The position numbers were made by a program, and so were the translations under genes. From Vibrio pectenicida (GTDB taxonomy: Bacteria; Pseudomonadota; Gammaproteobacteria; Enterobacterales; Vibrionaceae): 64,000 nt of DNA. Under the pieces are notes generated by a model. That model saw only the letters and a program-made list of their open reading frames with translations. It was not told where the DNA came from and ran no database searches. Below, in pieces: positions 28,361 through 36,951 of the stretch; within the stretch, counting starts at the first letter, position 1; each line of letters starts with the position of its first letter. The stretch is taken from positions 806,001 through 870,000 of the forward strand of contig AP024889.1 in the NCBI GenBank assembly GCA_024347015.1, in the 5' to 3' direction.

Positions 28361-28386
28361 ATTGACACTGGAGGTTAAGTGTCAAT
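28361..28386. repeat. 9-bp inverted repeat with GGAGGTTA loop
   Basis: ATTGACACT (28361-28369) and AGTGTCAAT (28378-28386) pair perfectly around GGAGGTTA. It may end the flgJ transcript, though no T-tract follows. A nine-codon ATG frame (28350-28379) preceded by GAAGGA overlaps it; I do not call that a gene. Confidence 0.5.
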
Positions 28387-28390
28387 ACTA

Positions 28391-28519
28391 ATGACCCGCA
28401 CCCGCACCCGCACCCGCACCCGCACCCGCACCCGCACCCGCACCCGCACCCGCACCCGCACCCGCACCCGCACCCGCACCCGCACCCGCACCCGCACCCG
28501 CACCCGCACCCGCACCTAA
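28391..28519 (+). other. Possible 42-codon ORF made of Thr-Arg repeats
   Basis: ATG at 28391, twenty ACC-CGC codon pairs, a final ACC and TAA at 28517-28519 would encode M(TR)20T. No Shine-Dalgarno sequence stands at a normal distance; the nearest GGAGG lies 17 bp upstream. Because the repeat is a multiple of three, changes in copy number keep the frame. Translation is doubtful. Confidence 0.25.
28395..28514. repeat. Hexanucleotide tandem repeat, 20 copies of CCCGCA
   Basis: Twenty uninterrupted perfect copies (120 bp) between flgJ and the flgK sigma-54 promoter; the last copy ends 9 bp before the -24 GG. It is far richer in GC than its surroundings. Such perfect hexamer arrays vary in copy number in other vibrios and would change the spacing of anything upstream relative to the promoter. 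Confidence 0.95.
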
Positions 28520-28521
28520 AC

Positions 28522-28539
28522 TTGGTATACATCTTGCTT
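28522..28539 (+). promoter_or_regulatory. Sigma-54 promoter of flgKL
   Basis: TTGGTATACATCTTGCTT: GG at 28524-28525 and GC at 28536-28537, ten bases between, 60 bp before the flgK start and immediately after the hexamer array. Confidence 0.72.
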
Positions 28540-28597
28540 TATAACTAATTAAGGATATTTAGTTGTACTGCTTTTATTAGGCTTTCCTGGGGGCGAT

Positions 28598-30472
28598 ATG
28601 GCATCTGATCTACTGGGCCTTGGTGCACAAAGTGTACTCACTGCTCAGAGACAACTTAACACCACCGGACATAACATCTCTAATGTGAATACAGAGGGTT
28701 ATAACCGCCAGTCGGTGATACAAGGTACTAACATGCCACACCAATACGGTGGGGAAACCTATGGTATGGGTGTACATGTGGACAATGTTCGCCGCTCTTG
28801 GGATCAGTTTGCCGTTAACGAGCTCAACCTTTCCACCACTAATCATGCCCATAAAGTAGACGATGAAGAAAACTTAGAGATGTTGTCTAGTATGCTGGAC
28901 TCTATCGCTTCGAAAAAGATACCAGAAAATCTTAATGAGTGGTTTGACGCTGTTAAGTCACTCGCTGATAGCCCAAATGATGTCGGAGCTCGAAAAGTGG
29001 TATTGGAGAAGGCAGATCTTATTACTCAAAATCTTAATGATTTCCATGAGACTGTCCGTTTGCAATCTGATGTGGTCAATAAAAAGCTCGATCTCGGCAT
29101 CGAACGAGTGAACCAGTTAGCACTTGAAATAAGAGATATGCATCGGCTGATGATGCGTACACCTGGACCACATAATGATCTTATGGACACCCATGAAAAG
29201 CTTATCGCTGAACTTTCCGAATATACAAAAGTTACTGTGACACCTCGTAAAAATGCTGAGGGCTTTAACGTTCACCTTGGCAATGGTCACACTCTAGTCT
29301 CTGGCACCGAAGCAAGCCAACTTAAGATGATAGATGGGTACCCCGATGTTCATCAGCGCAGATTAGCAATGATTGAAGGTAAAGGGATGAAAGCTATTAC
29401 CACGCGAGATATAGACGGAAAAATCGGTGCAATGTTATCAATGAGAGATGAGAAGATCCCTTACCTTATGGATGAATTGGGAAAAATGACGACTGCATTC
29501 TCCCACGACATCAACCAGCTTCAAACACAGGGGTTAGATTTAAGGGGTAATGTAGGTGGTTTGATATTTACTGATGTAAATTCACAAGTTGTTGCTAAGT
29601 CTCGCGCTGTTACCTCATCAGATTCTTTAGCAGATATTGAAGTGTATATCGAGGATCTTAGCCGTTTAGTTGGAGGAGAATATTCACTTCAATATACCGA
29701 TGGCGATTACTACATAAAACGCCCTAGTGGAGAGCAGTCAATTGTCCCTGTGATTAATAACTCAATTTACCTTGATGGGATCCGCATAGATATAAAAAAT
29801 GATCTTAAAACGGGTGAAAGAGTATTGATAAGACCGACTAGAAATGCGGCTGCACAAATTCAGATGGAGACGAATGACCCTTCTGAAATTGCTGCGCAAA
29901 GCTATGAGGCTTCTACAACTTTTGCTCAAGGAAGTGCCGAGTTTTTCATTGTTAATGCTGGAGACTTACGTGAATTTGAGGTGATTATTTCACCAAATGG
30001 CCAGCAGTTTGCCGTGACGGATACAGATGGGAATATTCTTTTGTCGCCTCAGGCTTATCCTCCATCTGGACCTGTAACAGTTTTAGGGACCTCGTTTGCA
30101 ATAACTCCAGGAGCGCTGCCTAATGACAAGTTTACGGCAAACCTTGTCCCTTCAGAAGGTGGCAATGGTAACCTACTGAATATGCAAGATATCCAGACTA
30201 AAAAGCATTTAAATGATGGAGAATCTACCGTTTTAGACCTTTATCATAATTTAAATACTGATGTTGGACTGCAAATGTCGACCGCTTCACGTCTTACAGA
30301 TGTTTCTCGTTTGGAGAAAGAATCAGCACAGGAACGTATTGCGACTATTTCAGGGGTTAACTTGGATGAAGAAGCAGCCAATATGATGAAGTTCCAGCAA
30401 ATATACATGGCATCTTCGCGTATTATGCAGGCTTCAAATGATACTTTTAACACTATATTGGCGTTAAGGTAG
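28598..30472 (+). CDS. flgK: FlgK, hook-filament junction protein 1
   Basis: A 624-residue protein. The N-terminal helix region (LLGLGAQSVLTAQRQLNTTGHNISN) and C-terminal coiled region (ISGVNLDEEAANMMKFQQIYMASSRIM) are typical. It joins the hook to FlgL and the filament; FlgN is its chaperone. GGGGGCGAT precedes the ATG. flgL follows after 11 bp. Confidence 0.96.
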   Translation: MASDLLGLGAQSVLTAQRQLNTTGHNISNVNTEGYNRQSVIQGTNMPHQYGGETYGMGVHVDNVRRSWDQFAVNELNLSTTNHAHKVDDEENLEMLSSMLDSIASKKIPENLNEWFDAVKSLADSPNDVGARKVVLEKADLITQNLNDFHETVRLQSDVVNKKLDLGIERVNQLALEIRDMHRLMMRTPGPHNDLMDTHEKLIAELSEYTKVTVTPRKNAEGFNVHLGNGHTLVSGTEASQLKMIDGYPDVHQRRLAMIEGKGMKAITTRDIDGKIGAMLSMRDEKIPYLMDELGKMTTAFSHDINQLQTQGLDLRGNVGGLIFTDVNSQVVAKSRAVTSSDSLADIEVYIEDLSRLVGGEYSLQYTDGDYYIKRPSGEQSIVPVINNSIYLDGIRIDIKNDLKTGERVLIRPTRNAAAQIQMETNDPSEIAAQSYEASTTFAQGSAEFFIVNAGDLREFEVIISPNGQQFAVTDTDGNILLSPQAYPPSGPVTVLGTSFAITPGALPNDKFTANLVPSEGGNGNLLNMQDIQTKKHLNDGESTVLDLYHNLNTDVGLQMSTASRLTDVSRLEKESAQERIATISGVNLDEEAANMMKFQQIYMASSRIMQASNDTFNTILALR

Positions 30473-30483
30473 GAGGCAGATAA

Positions 30484-31677
30484 ATGATGACTAGAATTTC
30501 AAGCTTCCACAATTATGAAGCTGTGCAGAATGATATCCGTCGTCAGGAATCTAAAATTCATCACAATCAGGCTCAACTCGCTTCGGGTAAGAAACTGTTG
30601 ACGGCGAGTGATGATCCCTTGGCAACTCATTATATCCAAAATATAGGTCAACAAAATGAGCAGCTACGTCAGTTCACGGATGCCATTGTGTTAAGCCGAA
30701 ATCGTCTAGAGCACCATGAAGTTATCATTGCTAATGCTGAACAATATGCTGACGAAGCCAAGCGCACCGTAATGGAAATGATTAATGGTTCGTTATCACC
30801 TGAAGACCGAATCGCAAAGCGTCGTGAGTTACAAGAAATCGCTAACAACTTTTTGAACTTGTCTAACGTGCAGGATGAAATCGGTAACTACATATTTGCG
30901 GGAACTAAGCCTAAGAATCAACCTTTCTTCCGTGATAAAAACGGGGATATTTCCTATGCCGGTGATGATTATCAACGCAAGATGAAAGTATCGAACAGTT
31001 TAGAAATACCGATAAACGATCCCGGTAGCAAAGTATTCATGGAGATTGATAATCCATTTGGTGATTTTGAGCCAGAGTATGAGTTAAATGATACTTCTGA
31101 TTTGCTGCTTGAGCGAGCCATAAATCTCAATCAAGATGATCAGTCAGTCTATAAAGTCACGTTTGTTGAAATGCCGGATGGAAATTTTGGTTATCAACTT
31201 GAGCGTGATGGCGCTGTGGTAAGTGCGGATACTTTTAACCCGTCTACTGGAGTGAAGTTTGAAGATATTACTATACAAATAAAGGGACAAATCACCAAAG
31301 GTGATGCAATTTCTTTAGTTCCAAAAAAATCATACAGCCTTTTCGATACTTTTAAGCAGGCTATGTTGCTTTCTGAAGGGTCTGTGTCAGATACATCTAA
31401 TACTGCCGAGTTGCATCAGATTACGGAAGAGTTTCATGCTGGATTTATTCACCTCAATAAATCGAGAACAGATGTAGGTGCTCGTTTGAATACCTTAGAT
31501 ATTCAAGAAGAGCAACATGAGGATTTTAAACTGACATTGGCGAAGTCAAAGAGCACTTTTGAAGATCTAGATTATGCCGATGCAGTTATCGAATTTAATG
31601 AAAATTCACGCGCATTACAGGCTTCTCACAAAGCCTTTGGTAAAACAAAAGAGTTAACACTATTTAATTATATCTAG
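30484..31677 (+). CDS. flgL: FlgL, hook-filament junction protein 3
   Basis: A 397-residue flagellin-like protein with N-terminal RISSFHNYEAVQNDIRRQESKI and NQAQLASGKKLLTASDDP, and a C-terminal helix (YADAVIEFNENSRALQASHKAFGKT). GTAGGAGGCAGATA precedes the start; the second codon is also ATG. It is co-transcribed with flgK. Confidence 0.95.
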   Translation: MMTRISSFHNYEAVQNDIRRQESKIHHNQAQLASGKKLLTASDDPLATHYIQNIGQQNEQLRQFTDAIVLSRNRLEHHEVIIANAEQYADEAKRTVMEMINGSLSPEDRIAKRRELQEIANNFLNLSNVQDEIGNYIFAGTKPKNQPFFRDKNGDISYAGDDYQRKMKVSNSLEIPINDPGSKVFMEIDNPFGDFEPEYELNDTSDLLLERAINLNQDDQSVYKVTFVEMPDGNFGYQLERDGAVVSADTFNPSTGVKFEDITIQIKGQITKGDAISLVPKKSYSLFDTFKQAMLLSEGSVSDTSNTAELHQITEEFHAGFIHLNKSRTDVGARLNTLDIQEEQHEDFKLTLAKSKSTFEDLDYADAVIEFNENSRALQASHKAFGKTKELTLFNYI

Positions 31678-31895
31678 CTTCAGTGCCATACGTGCTCTGC
31701 CGTATGTGCGAAGTGAGATAGAGTCACCTGGTTAGAATATTGTTGTTTAAGCAGTGGCAACCAAGTGGCAAATAAGCGGCAACAAGATTGCCGTTGCGGG
31801 ATATCGGCAAACCTAGTTAGGCAAAAACCTAGATGGATGGCTGGTAAAGTATTGAAAACAAGTATGAAATTTAATTTTCTATTGGTTTTTAAAAG

Positions 31896-31912
31896 TTGGC
31901 ATACTACTTGTA
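31896..31912 (+). promoter_or_regulatory. Sigma-54-like promoter of the first flagellin gene
   Basis: TTGGCATACTACTTGTA: a perfect TTGGCA -24 box; the -12 box reads TTGTA rather than TTGCA, with the standard ten-base spacing (GG at 31898-31899, GT at 31910-31911). It lies 138 bp before the start. Sigma-54 control of the core flagellin flaA is known in V. cholerae. Confidence 0.55.
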
Positions 31913-32012
31913 TTCTTGTAAGCAAGAGTTTAACTAGCAGGTTTTAAGTAGGTGATGCCTACTTAGCAAGTCATCTACGGTCAGTGCTTCCAACTGAGAT
32001 TAAGCTGGCCGC

Positions 32013-32030
32013 TTCGCAAGCACTTGCGAA
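32013..32030 (+). promoter_or_regulatory. Hairpin in the flagellin leader
   Basis: TTCGCAAG-CA-CTTGCGAA, a perfect 8-bp stem 20 bp before the start codon, just upstream of the AGGAGAG ribosome binding site. It may stabilise the leader or affect translation. Confidence 0.5.
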
Positions 32031-32049
32031 CTCAATAGGAGAGCAGACT

Positions 32050-33195
32050 ATGACCATTAATGTAAATACTAACGTGTCGGCGATGACCGCCCAGCGTTAC
32101 TTGACCAAATCGACGAATGACTTGAACACCTCGATGGAAAGACTTTCATCTGGGCACAGAATCAACAGTGCGAAAGACGATGCGGCTGGTCTACAAATAT
32201 CTAACCGTTTGACAGCACAAAGTCGCGGCCTAGATGTGGCAATGCGTAACGCCAATGATGGTATTTCGATTGCTCAGACAGCAGAAGGTGCCATGAACGA
32301 ATCAACTATTGTTCTGCAGCGAATTCGTGACTTGTCACTACAATCGGCAAATGGTACTAACTCTCTCTCAGAGCGAGTGGCTCTAAATGAAGAAGTAGTG
32401 GCACTGCAAGATGAATTAAACCGTATCGCCGAAACCACATCTTTCGGCGGACGTAAGCTTCTGAATGGATCATTTGGAGAATCAGCTTTCCAAATAGGTG
32501 CAAGTTCTGGTGAAGCCATTATTATGGGGTTAACCAGTATACGTGCTGATGAACCTAAAATGGGAGGTCAGTCATTCATAGCAGACCCACTGCAAGGTAA
32601 AGACAAAAACTGGGGTGTGCCGACTACGGCAAGAGATATCAAATTTGAGTTTACCACCAAAGATGGTGAGGCCATTACTTTAGATATTCTTGCTAAAGAA
32701 GGCGATGACATTGAAGAACTGGCCACTTATATCAATGGTCAAACAGACAAAATAAGCGCTTCGGTTGACCAAGATGGGCGTCTGCAGGTTTTTGTCGCTG
32801 AGCCCCACATTGAAGGTAACTTAAATATTTCTGGTGGCCTTGCTACTGAGGTTGGTTTAAATGGTGGCCCAGGCGAGTTGACCACAGTTAGAAATATTGA
32901 TGTAACTACGGCTGGTGGCGCGCAAAATGCGGTAGGCATTGTAGATTCAGCTCTGAGGTATATTGATTCACAGAGGGCAGACCTTGGTGCGAAGCAAAAC
33001 CGTTTAAGTCATAGCATCAATAACTTGGCAAATATTCAAGAAAATGTAGCAGCATCAAATAGCCGAATCAAAGATACTGATTTTGCTAAAGAAACAACAG
33101 CATTAACTAAAGCACAAATATTGCAACAGGCGGGTACATCAATACTTGCTCAAGCAAAACAGTTGCCAAACTCTGCAATTTCGTTATTGCAGTAG
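32050..33195 (+). CDS. flaA: Polar flagellin (FlaA-like)
   Basis: A 381-residue flagellin starting [20 protein letters not shown] at 32050, after AATAGGAGAGCAGACT; an in-frame extension to 31984 is not flagellin-like. The conserved N-terminal D0/D1 ([24 protein letters not shown]) and C-terminal D1/D0 ([25 protein letters not shown]) regions flank a short variable middle. It follows flgKL as flaA does in V. cholerae, and its upstream site is sigma-54-like. Naming among vibrio flagellins varies, so the symbol is by position. Confidence 0.88.
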   Translation: MTINVNTNVSAMTAQRYLTKSTNDLNTSMERLSSGHRINSAKDDAAGLQISNRLTAQSRGLDVAMRNANDGISIAQTAEGAMNESTIVLQRIRDLSLQSANGTNSLSERVALNEEVVALQDELNRIAETTSFGGRKLLNGSFGESAFQIGASSGEAIIMGLTSIRADEPKMGGQSFIADPLQGKDKNWGVPTTARDIKFEFTTKDGEAITLDILAKEGDDIEELATYINGQTDKISASVDQDGRLQVFVAEPHIEGNLNISGGLATEVGLNGGPGELTTVRNIDVTTAGGAQNAVGIVDSALRYIDSQRADLGAKQNRLSHSINNLANIQENVAASNSRIKDTDFAKETTALTKAQILQQAGTSILAQAKQLPNSAISLLQ

Positions 33196-33199
33196 TAGT

Positions 33200-33246
33200 G
33201 AATACTTTCACTAGCAGTACCCAGACGTGGGTTAGTGAAAGCATTC
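33200..33246 (+). repeat. Long stem-loop after the first flagellin stop
   Basis: GAATACTTTCACTA pairs with TAGTGAAAGCATTC (one mismatch) and an inner ACCC/GGGT pair extends the structure. It starts 4 bp after the stop codon and may stabilise the abundant flagellin mRNA. Confidence 0.55.
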
Positions 33247-33370
33247 CGGCAAGCATAGGCTTCTTAGTTGTATAGAGCTCTCTCACAGTCGCTCTTCATA
33301 CTTTAAAGTCTATGTATACGGAAGCCAGGCAGTGATCATTTCTCTCGATCTCCACAATGGCAACCACAAT

Positions 33371-33411
33371 AGCCCCGGTTCTCTCAAAGGAAAAGGGGCT
33401 TTTCTTTTTTT
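33371..33411 (+). terminator. Terminator of the first flagellin gene
   Basis: AGCCCC (33371-33376) and GGGGCT (33395-33400) followed by TTTCTTTTTTT. Confidence 0.65.
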
Positions 33412-33573
33412 ATCATGAACTTAATGTATTGTTTGTTAGCCTTTTTTCCTAGACTTTTCTTCGTACCCACCGGCCAATACTCAAAAATCTTTAGCTTACG
33501 ATTTAATATCTGTAGGCCAGATCAATCTATTTATGTTTTCCATCAGTTTGGATGGGAATTTCATAGTTTGTCC

Positions 33574-33600
33574 TAAAGTAAATTATTTCTGCGTCGCTAA
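33574..33600 (+). promoter_or_regulatory. Sigma-28 promoter of the second flagellin gene
   Basis: TAAA (33574-33577), 15 bp, GTCGCTAA (33593-33600); six of eight -10 bases match GCCGATAA. It lies 90 bp before the start. FliA control of accessory flagellin genes is usual in vibrios. Confidence 0.65.
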
Positions 33601-33689
33601 TAAGGGTACTTTGAGAGAACTTGGTTTACCGAGACGTCGGAAACCTTTCGAAACTTCCGAACTACGGAAAATCAATAGGAGTAACCACT

Positions 33690-34823
33690 ATGGCGGTTAA
33701 TGTAAACACTAACGTTGCAGCAATGACGGCACAACGCTATTTAAATAGCGCGACAGCTGCCCAAGAGACCTCGATGGAGCGCTTATCTTCAGGGTTTAAA
33801 ATTAACAGTGCTAAGGATGATGCAGCTGGTATGCAGATTTCGAATCGCTTATCCTCACAAAGTCGAGGGCTAGATGTAGCGGTACGAAATGCAAATGACG
33901 GCATATCCATTACGCAAACAGCTGAAGGTGCAATGAATGAAACGACTAACATTCTGCAGCGGATGCGAGACCTTTCCTTACAATCTGCAAATGGCTCAAA
34001 CTCTAAATCTGAACGTATTGCACTGCAAGAAGAAGTCACAGCACTCAACGATGAGTTGAACCGTATTGCGGAAACAACATCTTTTGGTGGTAATAAACTA
34101 CTTAATGGTACATTTGCAACTAAGTCTTTTCAGATTGGTGCAGATAATGGTGAAGCCGTTATGCTGACCTTGGAAAACTTACGTAGTGATAATGCCATGA
34201 TGGGTGGCAGTATCTATGTGGCGGCTGAAGCGAAAGATAAAGATTGGGGAGTAGATGCTGCTGCTAATGAGCTAACCATCGGTTTTAATGATGTTTTTGG
34301 TGATGCACAAACTATTACTATCAATGCTAAAGAAGGGGATGATATTGAAGAGTTGGCCACCTATATCAATGGTCAGAACGATATGGTCAAAGCTTCTGTT
34401 GGTGATGATGGTAATATACAGATATTCGCTGGTAACAATAAAGTTGATGGTGCTCTGACTTTTGGAGGCTCGTTGTCTGGTGAACTCAACTTTGGTGCTG
34501 CTGAAGATATAACGGTAGATACGGTTAATATTACTTCAGTTGCAGGTGCTCAAGAAGCGGTCGCTATTGTTGATACAGCGTTGCAATTTGTTGATAGCCA
34601 TCGTGCAGAGTTAGGTGCATTCCAAAACCGCTTTAGTCACGCAATTAGTAACTTAGATAACATTAACGAAAACGTGAATGCATCTAAGAGTAGAATTAAA
34701 GATACTGATTTTGCGAAAGAAACAACAGCACTAACTAAAGCTCAGATCCTAACTCAGGCATCGAGTTCTGTTCTTGCCCAGGCAAAGCAAGCGCCCAACT
34801 CAGCGTTGGGGCTTCTAGGCTAA
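33690..34823 (+). CDS. flaC: Polar flagellin, second copy
   Basis: A 377-residue flagellin starting [19 protein letters not shown] at 33690 after AATAGGAGTAACCACT. The conserved ends are nearly the same as in the first flagellin ([41 protein letters not shown]), while the middle differs. A sigma-28 promoter precedes it and a terminator follows. The flgKL-flaA-flaC order matches V. cholerae; the symbol is by position and should be read as tentative. Confidence 0.85.
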   Translation: MAVNVNTNVAAMTAQRYLNSATAAQETSMERLSSGFKINSAKDDAAGMQISNRLSSQSRGLDVAVRNANDGISITQTAEGAMNETTNILQRMRDLSLQSANGSNSKSERIALQEEVTALNDELNRIAETTSFGGNKLLNGTFATKSFQIGADNGEAVMLTLENLRSDNAMMGGSIYVAAEAKDKDWGVDAAANELTIGFNDVFGDAQTITINAKEGDDIEELATYINGQNDMVKASVGDDGNIQIFAGNNKVDGALTFGGSLSGELNFGAAEDITVDTVNITSVAGAQEAVAIVDTALQFVDSHRAELGAFQNRFSHAISNLDNINENVNASKSRIKDTDFAKETTALTKAQILTQASSSVLAQAKQAPNSALGLLG

Positions 34824-34865
34824 GAAAGTAATATATTAGCTAAATAGAAAGTCATGACTATAAGT

Positions 34866-34891
34866 AAAAATCCAGCATTAGCTGGATTTTT
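34866..34891 (+). terminator. Terminator of the second flagellin gene
   Basis: AAAATCCAGC-ATTA-GCTGGATTTT followed by TTATTTTT. Confidence 0.88.
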
Positions 34892-35004
34892 TATTTTTAA
34901 TCGGGGGAAATATTGAAGTAATAGAATAAGATGGGTTTTGATATAGAGAATTAATACAATGAGATATGTGTTCTAATTAGCAGGTATTTGTAGCCATTAA
35001 ATAA

Positions 35005-35089
35005 TGGTGCGGAAGGAGAGACTTGAACTCTCACACCTTGCGGCGCCAGAACCTAAATCTGGTGCGTCTACCAATTCCGCCACTTCCGC
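35005..35089 (-). tRNA. tRNA-Leu (TAG), copy 1
   Basis: 85 nt with CCA; acceptor GCGGAAG/CTTCCGC, anticodon loop TTTAGGT, long variable arm of a class II tRNA. Last gene of the transcript. Confidence 0.97.
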
Positions 35090-35141
35090 AACTAATTTTG
35101 TAATCGGCCAGATAATTGGTGAATCTGACTGATATTATATA

Positions 35142-35216
35142 TGGCAGGTCTACCTGGATTCGAACCAGGGAATGGCGGCATCAAAAGCCGCTGCCTTACC
35201 ACTTGGCGATAGACCT
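35142..35216 (-). tRNA. tRNA-Gln (TTG), copy 1
   Basis: 75 nt with CCA; acceptor AGGTCTA/TAGACCT, anticodon stem GCGGC/GCCGC, loop TTTTGAT. Confidence 0.97.
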
Positions 35217-35246
35217 ACAGGGTTAACTGCAACAGTTAACAATTTA

Positions 35247-35331
35247 TGGTGCGGAAGGAGAGACTTGAACTCTCACACCTTGCGGCGCCAGAACCTAAAT
35301 CTGGTGCGTCTACCAATTCCGCCACTTCCGC
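35247..35331 (-). tRNA. tRNA-Leu (TAG), copy 2
   Basis: Same sequence as copy 1, 242 bp away. Confidence 0.97.
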
Positions 35332-35383
35332 AACTAATTTCGTAATCGGCCAGATAATTGGTAAATCTGACTGATATTATATA

Positions 35384-35458
35384 TGGCAGGTCTACCTGGA
35401 TTCGAACCAGGGAATGGCGGCATCAAAAGCCGCTGCCTTACCACTTGGCGATAGACCT
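35384..35458 (-). tRNA. tRNA-Gln (TTG), copy 2
   Basis: Same sequence as Gln copy 1, 242 bp away. Confidence 0.97.
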
Positions 35459-35488
35459 ACAGGGTTAACTGCAACAGTTAACAATTTA

Positions 35489-35573
35489 TGGTGCGGAAGG
35501 AGAGACTTGAACTCTCACACCTTACGGCGCCAGAACCTAAATCTGGTGCGTCTACCAATTCCGCCACTTCCGC
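35489..35573 (-). tRNA. tRNA-Leu (TAG), copy 3 (variable-arm variant)
   Basis: As copy 1 except one base in the variable arm (CGTAAGG instead of CGCAAGG). The same variant is at 36306-36390, in an identical flanking block with a Met tRNA. Confidence 0.97.
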
Positions 35574-35621
35574 GTCTTGACTCTACAGGACTGATAGCCA
35601 AGGCTAACAATCAAAAATAAA

Positions 35622-35698
35622 TGGTGGCTACGACGGGATTCGAACCTGTGACCCCATCATTATGAGTGATGTGCTCTAACCAGCTGAGCTACGTAGCC
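35622..35698 (-). tRNA. tRNA-Met (CAT), copy 1
   Basis: 77 nt with CCA; acceptor GGCTACG/CGTAGCC, loop TCATAAT. The fully paired acceptor end marks it as the elongator type. Confidence 0.95.
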
Positions 35699-35708
35699 AT
35701 TCAAATAA

Positions 35709-35793
35709 TGGTGCGGAAGGAGAGACTTGAACTCTCACACCTTGCGGCGCCAGAACCTAAATCTGGTGCGTCTACCAATTCCGCCACTTCCGC
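35709..35793 (-). tRNA. tRNA-Leu (TAG), copy 4
   Basis: Same as copy 1; first member of the second 242-bp tandem set. Confidence 0.97.
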
Positions 35794-35845
35794 AACTAAT
35801 TTTGTAATCGGCCAAATAATTGGTGAATCTGACTGATATTATATA

Positions 35846-35920
35846 TGGCAGGTCTACCTGGATTCGAACCAGGGAATGGCGGCATCAAAAGCCGCTGCCT
35901 TACCACTTGGCGATAGACCT
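35846..35920 (-). tRNA. tRNA-Gln (TTG), copy 3
   Basis: Same as Gln copy 1. Confidence 0.97.
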
Positions 35921-35950
35921 ACAGGGTTAACTGCAACAGTTAACAATTTA

Positions 35951-36035
35951 TGGTGCGGAAGGAGAGACTTGAACTCTCACACCTTGCGGCGCCAGAACCT
36001 AAATCTGGTGCGTCTACCAATTCCGCCACTTCCGC
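35951..36035 (-). tRNA. tRNA-Leu (TAG), copy 5
   Basis: Same as copy 1. Confidence 0.97.
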
Positions 36036-36087
36036 AACTAATTTTGTAATCGGCCAAATAATTGGTGAATATGACTGATATTATATA

Positions 36088-36162
36088 TGGCAGGTCTACC
36101 TGGATTCGAACCAGGGAATGGCGGCATCAAAAGCCGCTGCCTTACCACTTGGCGATAGACCT
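36088..36162 (-). tRNA. tRNA-Gln (TTG), copy 4
   Basis: Same as Gln copy 1; the upstream spacer differs by one base. Confidence 0.97.
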
Positions 36163-36192
36163 ACAGGGTTAACTGCAACAGTTAACAATTTA

Positions 36193-36277
36193 TGGTGCGG
36201 AAGGAGAGACTTGAACTCTCACACCTTGCGGCGCCAGAACCTAAATCTGGTGCGTCTACCAATTCCGCCACTTCCGC
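36193..36277 (-). tRNA. tRNA-Leu (TAG), copy 6
   Basis: Same as copy 1. Confidence 0.97.
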
Positions 36278-36305
36278 ATAAACTGTATTTGTAGAGTTAT
36301 CAAGA

Positions 36306-36390
36306 TGGTGCGGAAGGAGAGACTTGAACTCTCACACCTTACGGCGCCAGAACCTAAATCTGGTGCGTCTACCAATTCCGCCACTTCCGC
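36306..36390 (-). tRNA. tRNA-Leu (TAG), copy 7 (variable-arm variant)
   Basis: Same variant as the copy at 35489-35573; only 28 bp separate it from copy 6. Confidence 0.97.
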
Positions 36391-36438
36391 GTCTTGACTC
36401 TACAGGACTGATAGCCAAGGCTAACAATCAAAAATAAA

Positions 36439-36515
36439 TGGTGGCTACGACGGGATTCGAACCTGTGACCCCATCATTATGAGTGATGTGCTCTAACCAG
36501 CTGAGCTACGTAGCC
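36439..36515 (-). tRNA. tRNA-Met (CAT), copy 2
   Basis: Same as Met copy 1. First gene behind the internal promoter at 36531-36559. Confidence 0.95.
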
Positions 36516-36530
36516 ACTCGTGAGCGAGAT

Positions 36531-36559
36531 AATATAAACGTTCCCGCTCGTAGTGACAA
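36531..36559 (-). promoter_or_regulatory. Internal promoter of the tRNA array
   Basis: On the minus strand TTGTCA (complement of 36554-36559), 17 bp, TATATT (complement of 36531-36536), about 15 bp before tRNA-Met copy 2. It would drive the 13 promoter-distal tRNAs on their own. Confidence 0.7.
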
Positions 36560-36594
36560 GCCCTTTTTCCCAAGGCTTGGCACTTTAAAATAAT

Positions 36595-36669
36595 TGGCAG
36601 GTCTACCTGGATTCGAACCAGGGAATGGCGGCATCAAAAGCCGCTGCCTTACCACTTGGCGATAGACCT
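36595..36669 (-). tRNA. tRNA-Gln (TTG), copy 5
   Basis: Same as Gln copy 1. Last tRNA of the short Met-Leu-Gln segment behind the main promoter. Confidence 0.97.
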
Positions 36670-36699
36670 ACAGGGTTAACTGCAACAGTCAACAATTTA

Positions 36700-36784
36700 T
36701 GGTGCGGAAGGAGAGACTTGAACTCTCACACCTTGCGGCGCCAGAACCTAAATCTGGTGCGTCTACCAATTCCGCCACTTCCGC
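36700..36784 (-). tRNA. tRNA-Leu (TAG), copy 8
   Basis: Same as copy 1. Confidence 0.97.
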
Positions 36785-36821
36785 ATCTATTCCTAATAAC
36801 TTTAATCAAAGCTTTTAGGAA

Positions 36822-36898
36822 TGGTGGCTACGACGGGATTCGAACCTGTGACCCCATCATTATGAGTGATGTGCTCTAACCAGCTGAGCTACGTAGCC
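36822..36898 (-). tRNA. tRNA-Met (CAT), copy 3
   Basis: Same as Met copy 1; first gene of the array. Confidence 0.95.
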
Positions 36899-36951
36899 AT
36901 ACCGTAATATGTTCTCTACAATAACTTAGTTTATTGTTGGGAACGGCGCGC

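Larger units (their letters stand above)
31678..32049. other. flgL-flagellin intergenic region
   Basis: 372 bp without a credible gene. It holds a hairpin (CGGCAA-CAAGA-TTGCCG around 31773-31789) that may end the flgKL transcript, a sigma-54-like site at 31896-31912 and a leader hairpin at 32013-32030. Confidence 0.6.
33196..33689. other. Intergenic region between the two flagellin genes
   Basis: 494 bp without a gene. It contains a long imperfect hairpin directly after the flaA stop, a terminator near 33371, a sigma-28 promoter at 33574 and a leader inverted repeat (TCGGAA...TTCCGA around the palindrome TTTCGAAA, about 33637-33660) before the second flagellin. Confidence 0.6.
35005..36898 (-). 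repeat. tRNA array built on a 242-bp tandem unit
   Basis: Sixteen tRNA genes on one strand. The Leu-Gln unit, including its AT-rich spacer, repeats every 242 bp: Leu copies begin at 35005, 35247 and 35489, then again at 35709, 35951 and 36193. A Leu-spacer-Met block (35489-35698) recurs at 36306-36515. The pattern indicates tandem plus segmental duplication. Two promoters are visible (36952-36980 and 36531-36559). Confidence 0.95.

Noticed and set aside
28395..28514. CRISPR array
   Set aside because: The array is a spacer-less 6-bp tandem repeat. I found no direct-repeat/spacer pattern and no cas genes anywhere in the window.
35005..36277. CRISPR-like regular repeats at 242-bp spacing
   Set aside because: The repeats are tRNA genes with intact cloverleaf features and encoded CCA ends.
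35414..36879. Two similar plus-strand ORFs (35414-35620 and 36625-36879) sharing the N-terminus MAASKAAALPLGDRPTG
   Set aside because: They are antisense readings of the repeated tRNA-Gln and tRNA-Leu genes; their similarity reflects the tRNA duplication.
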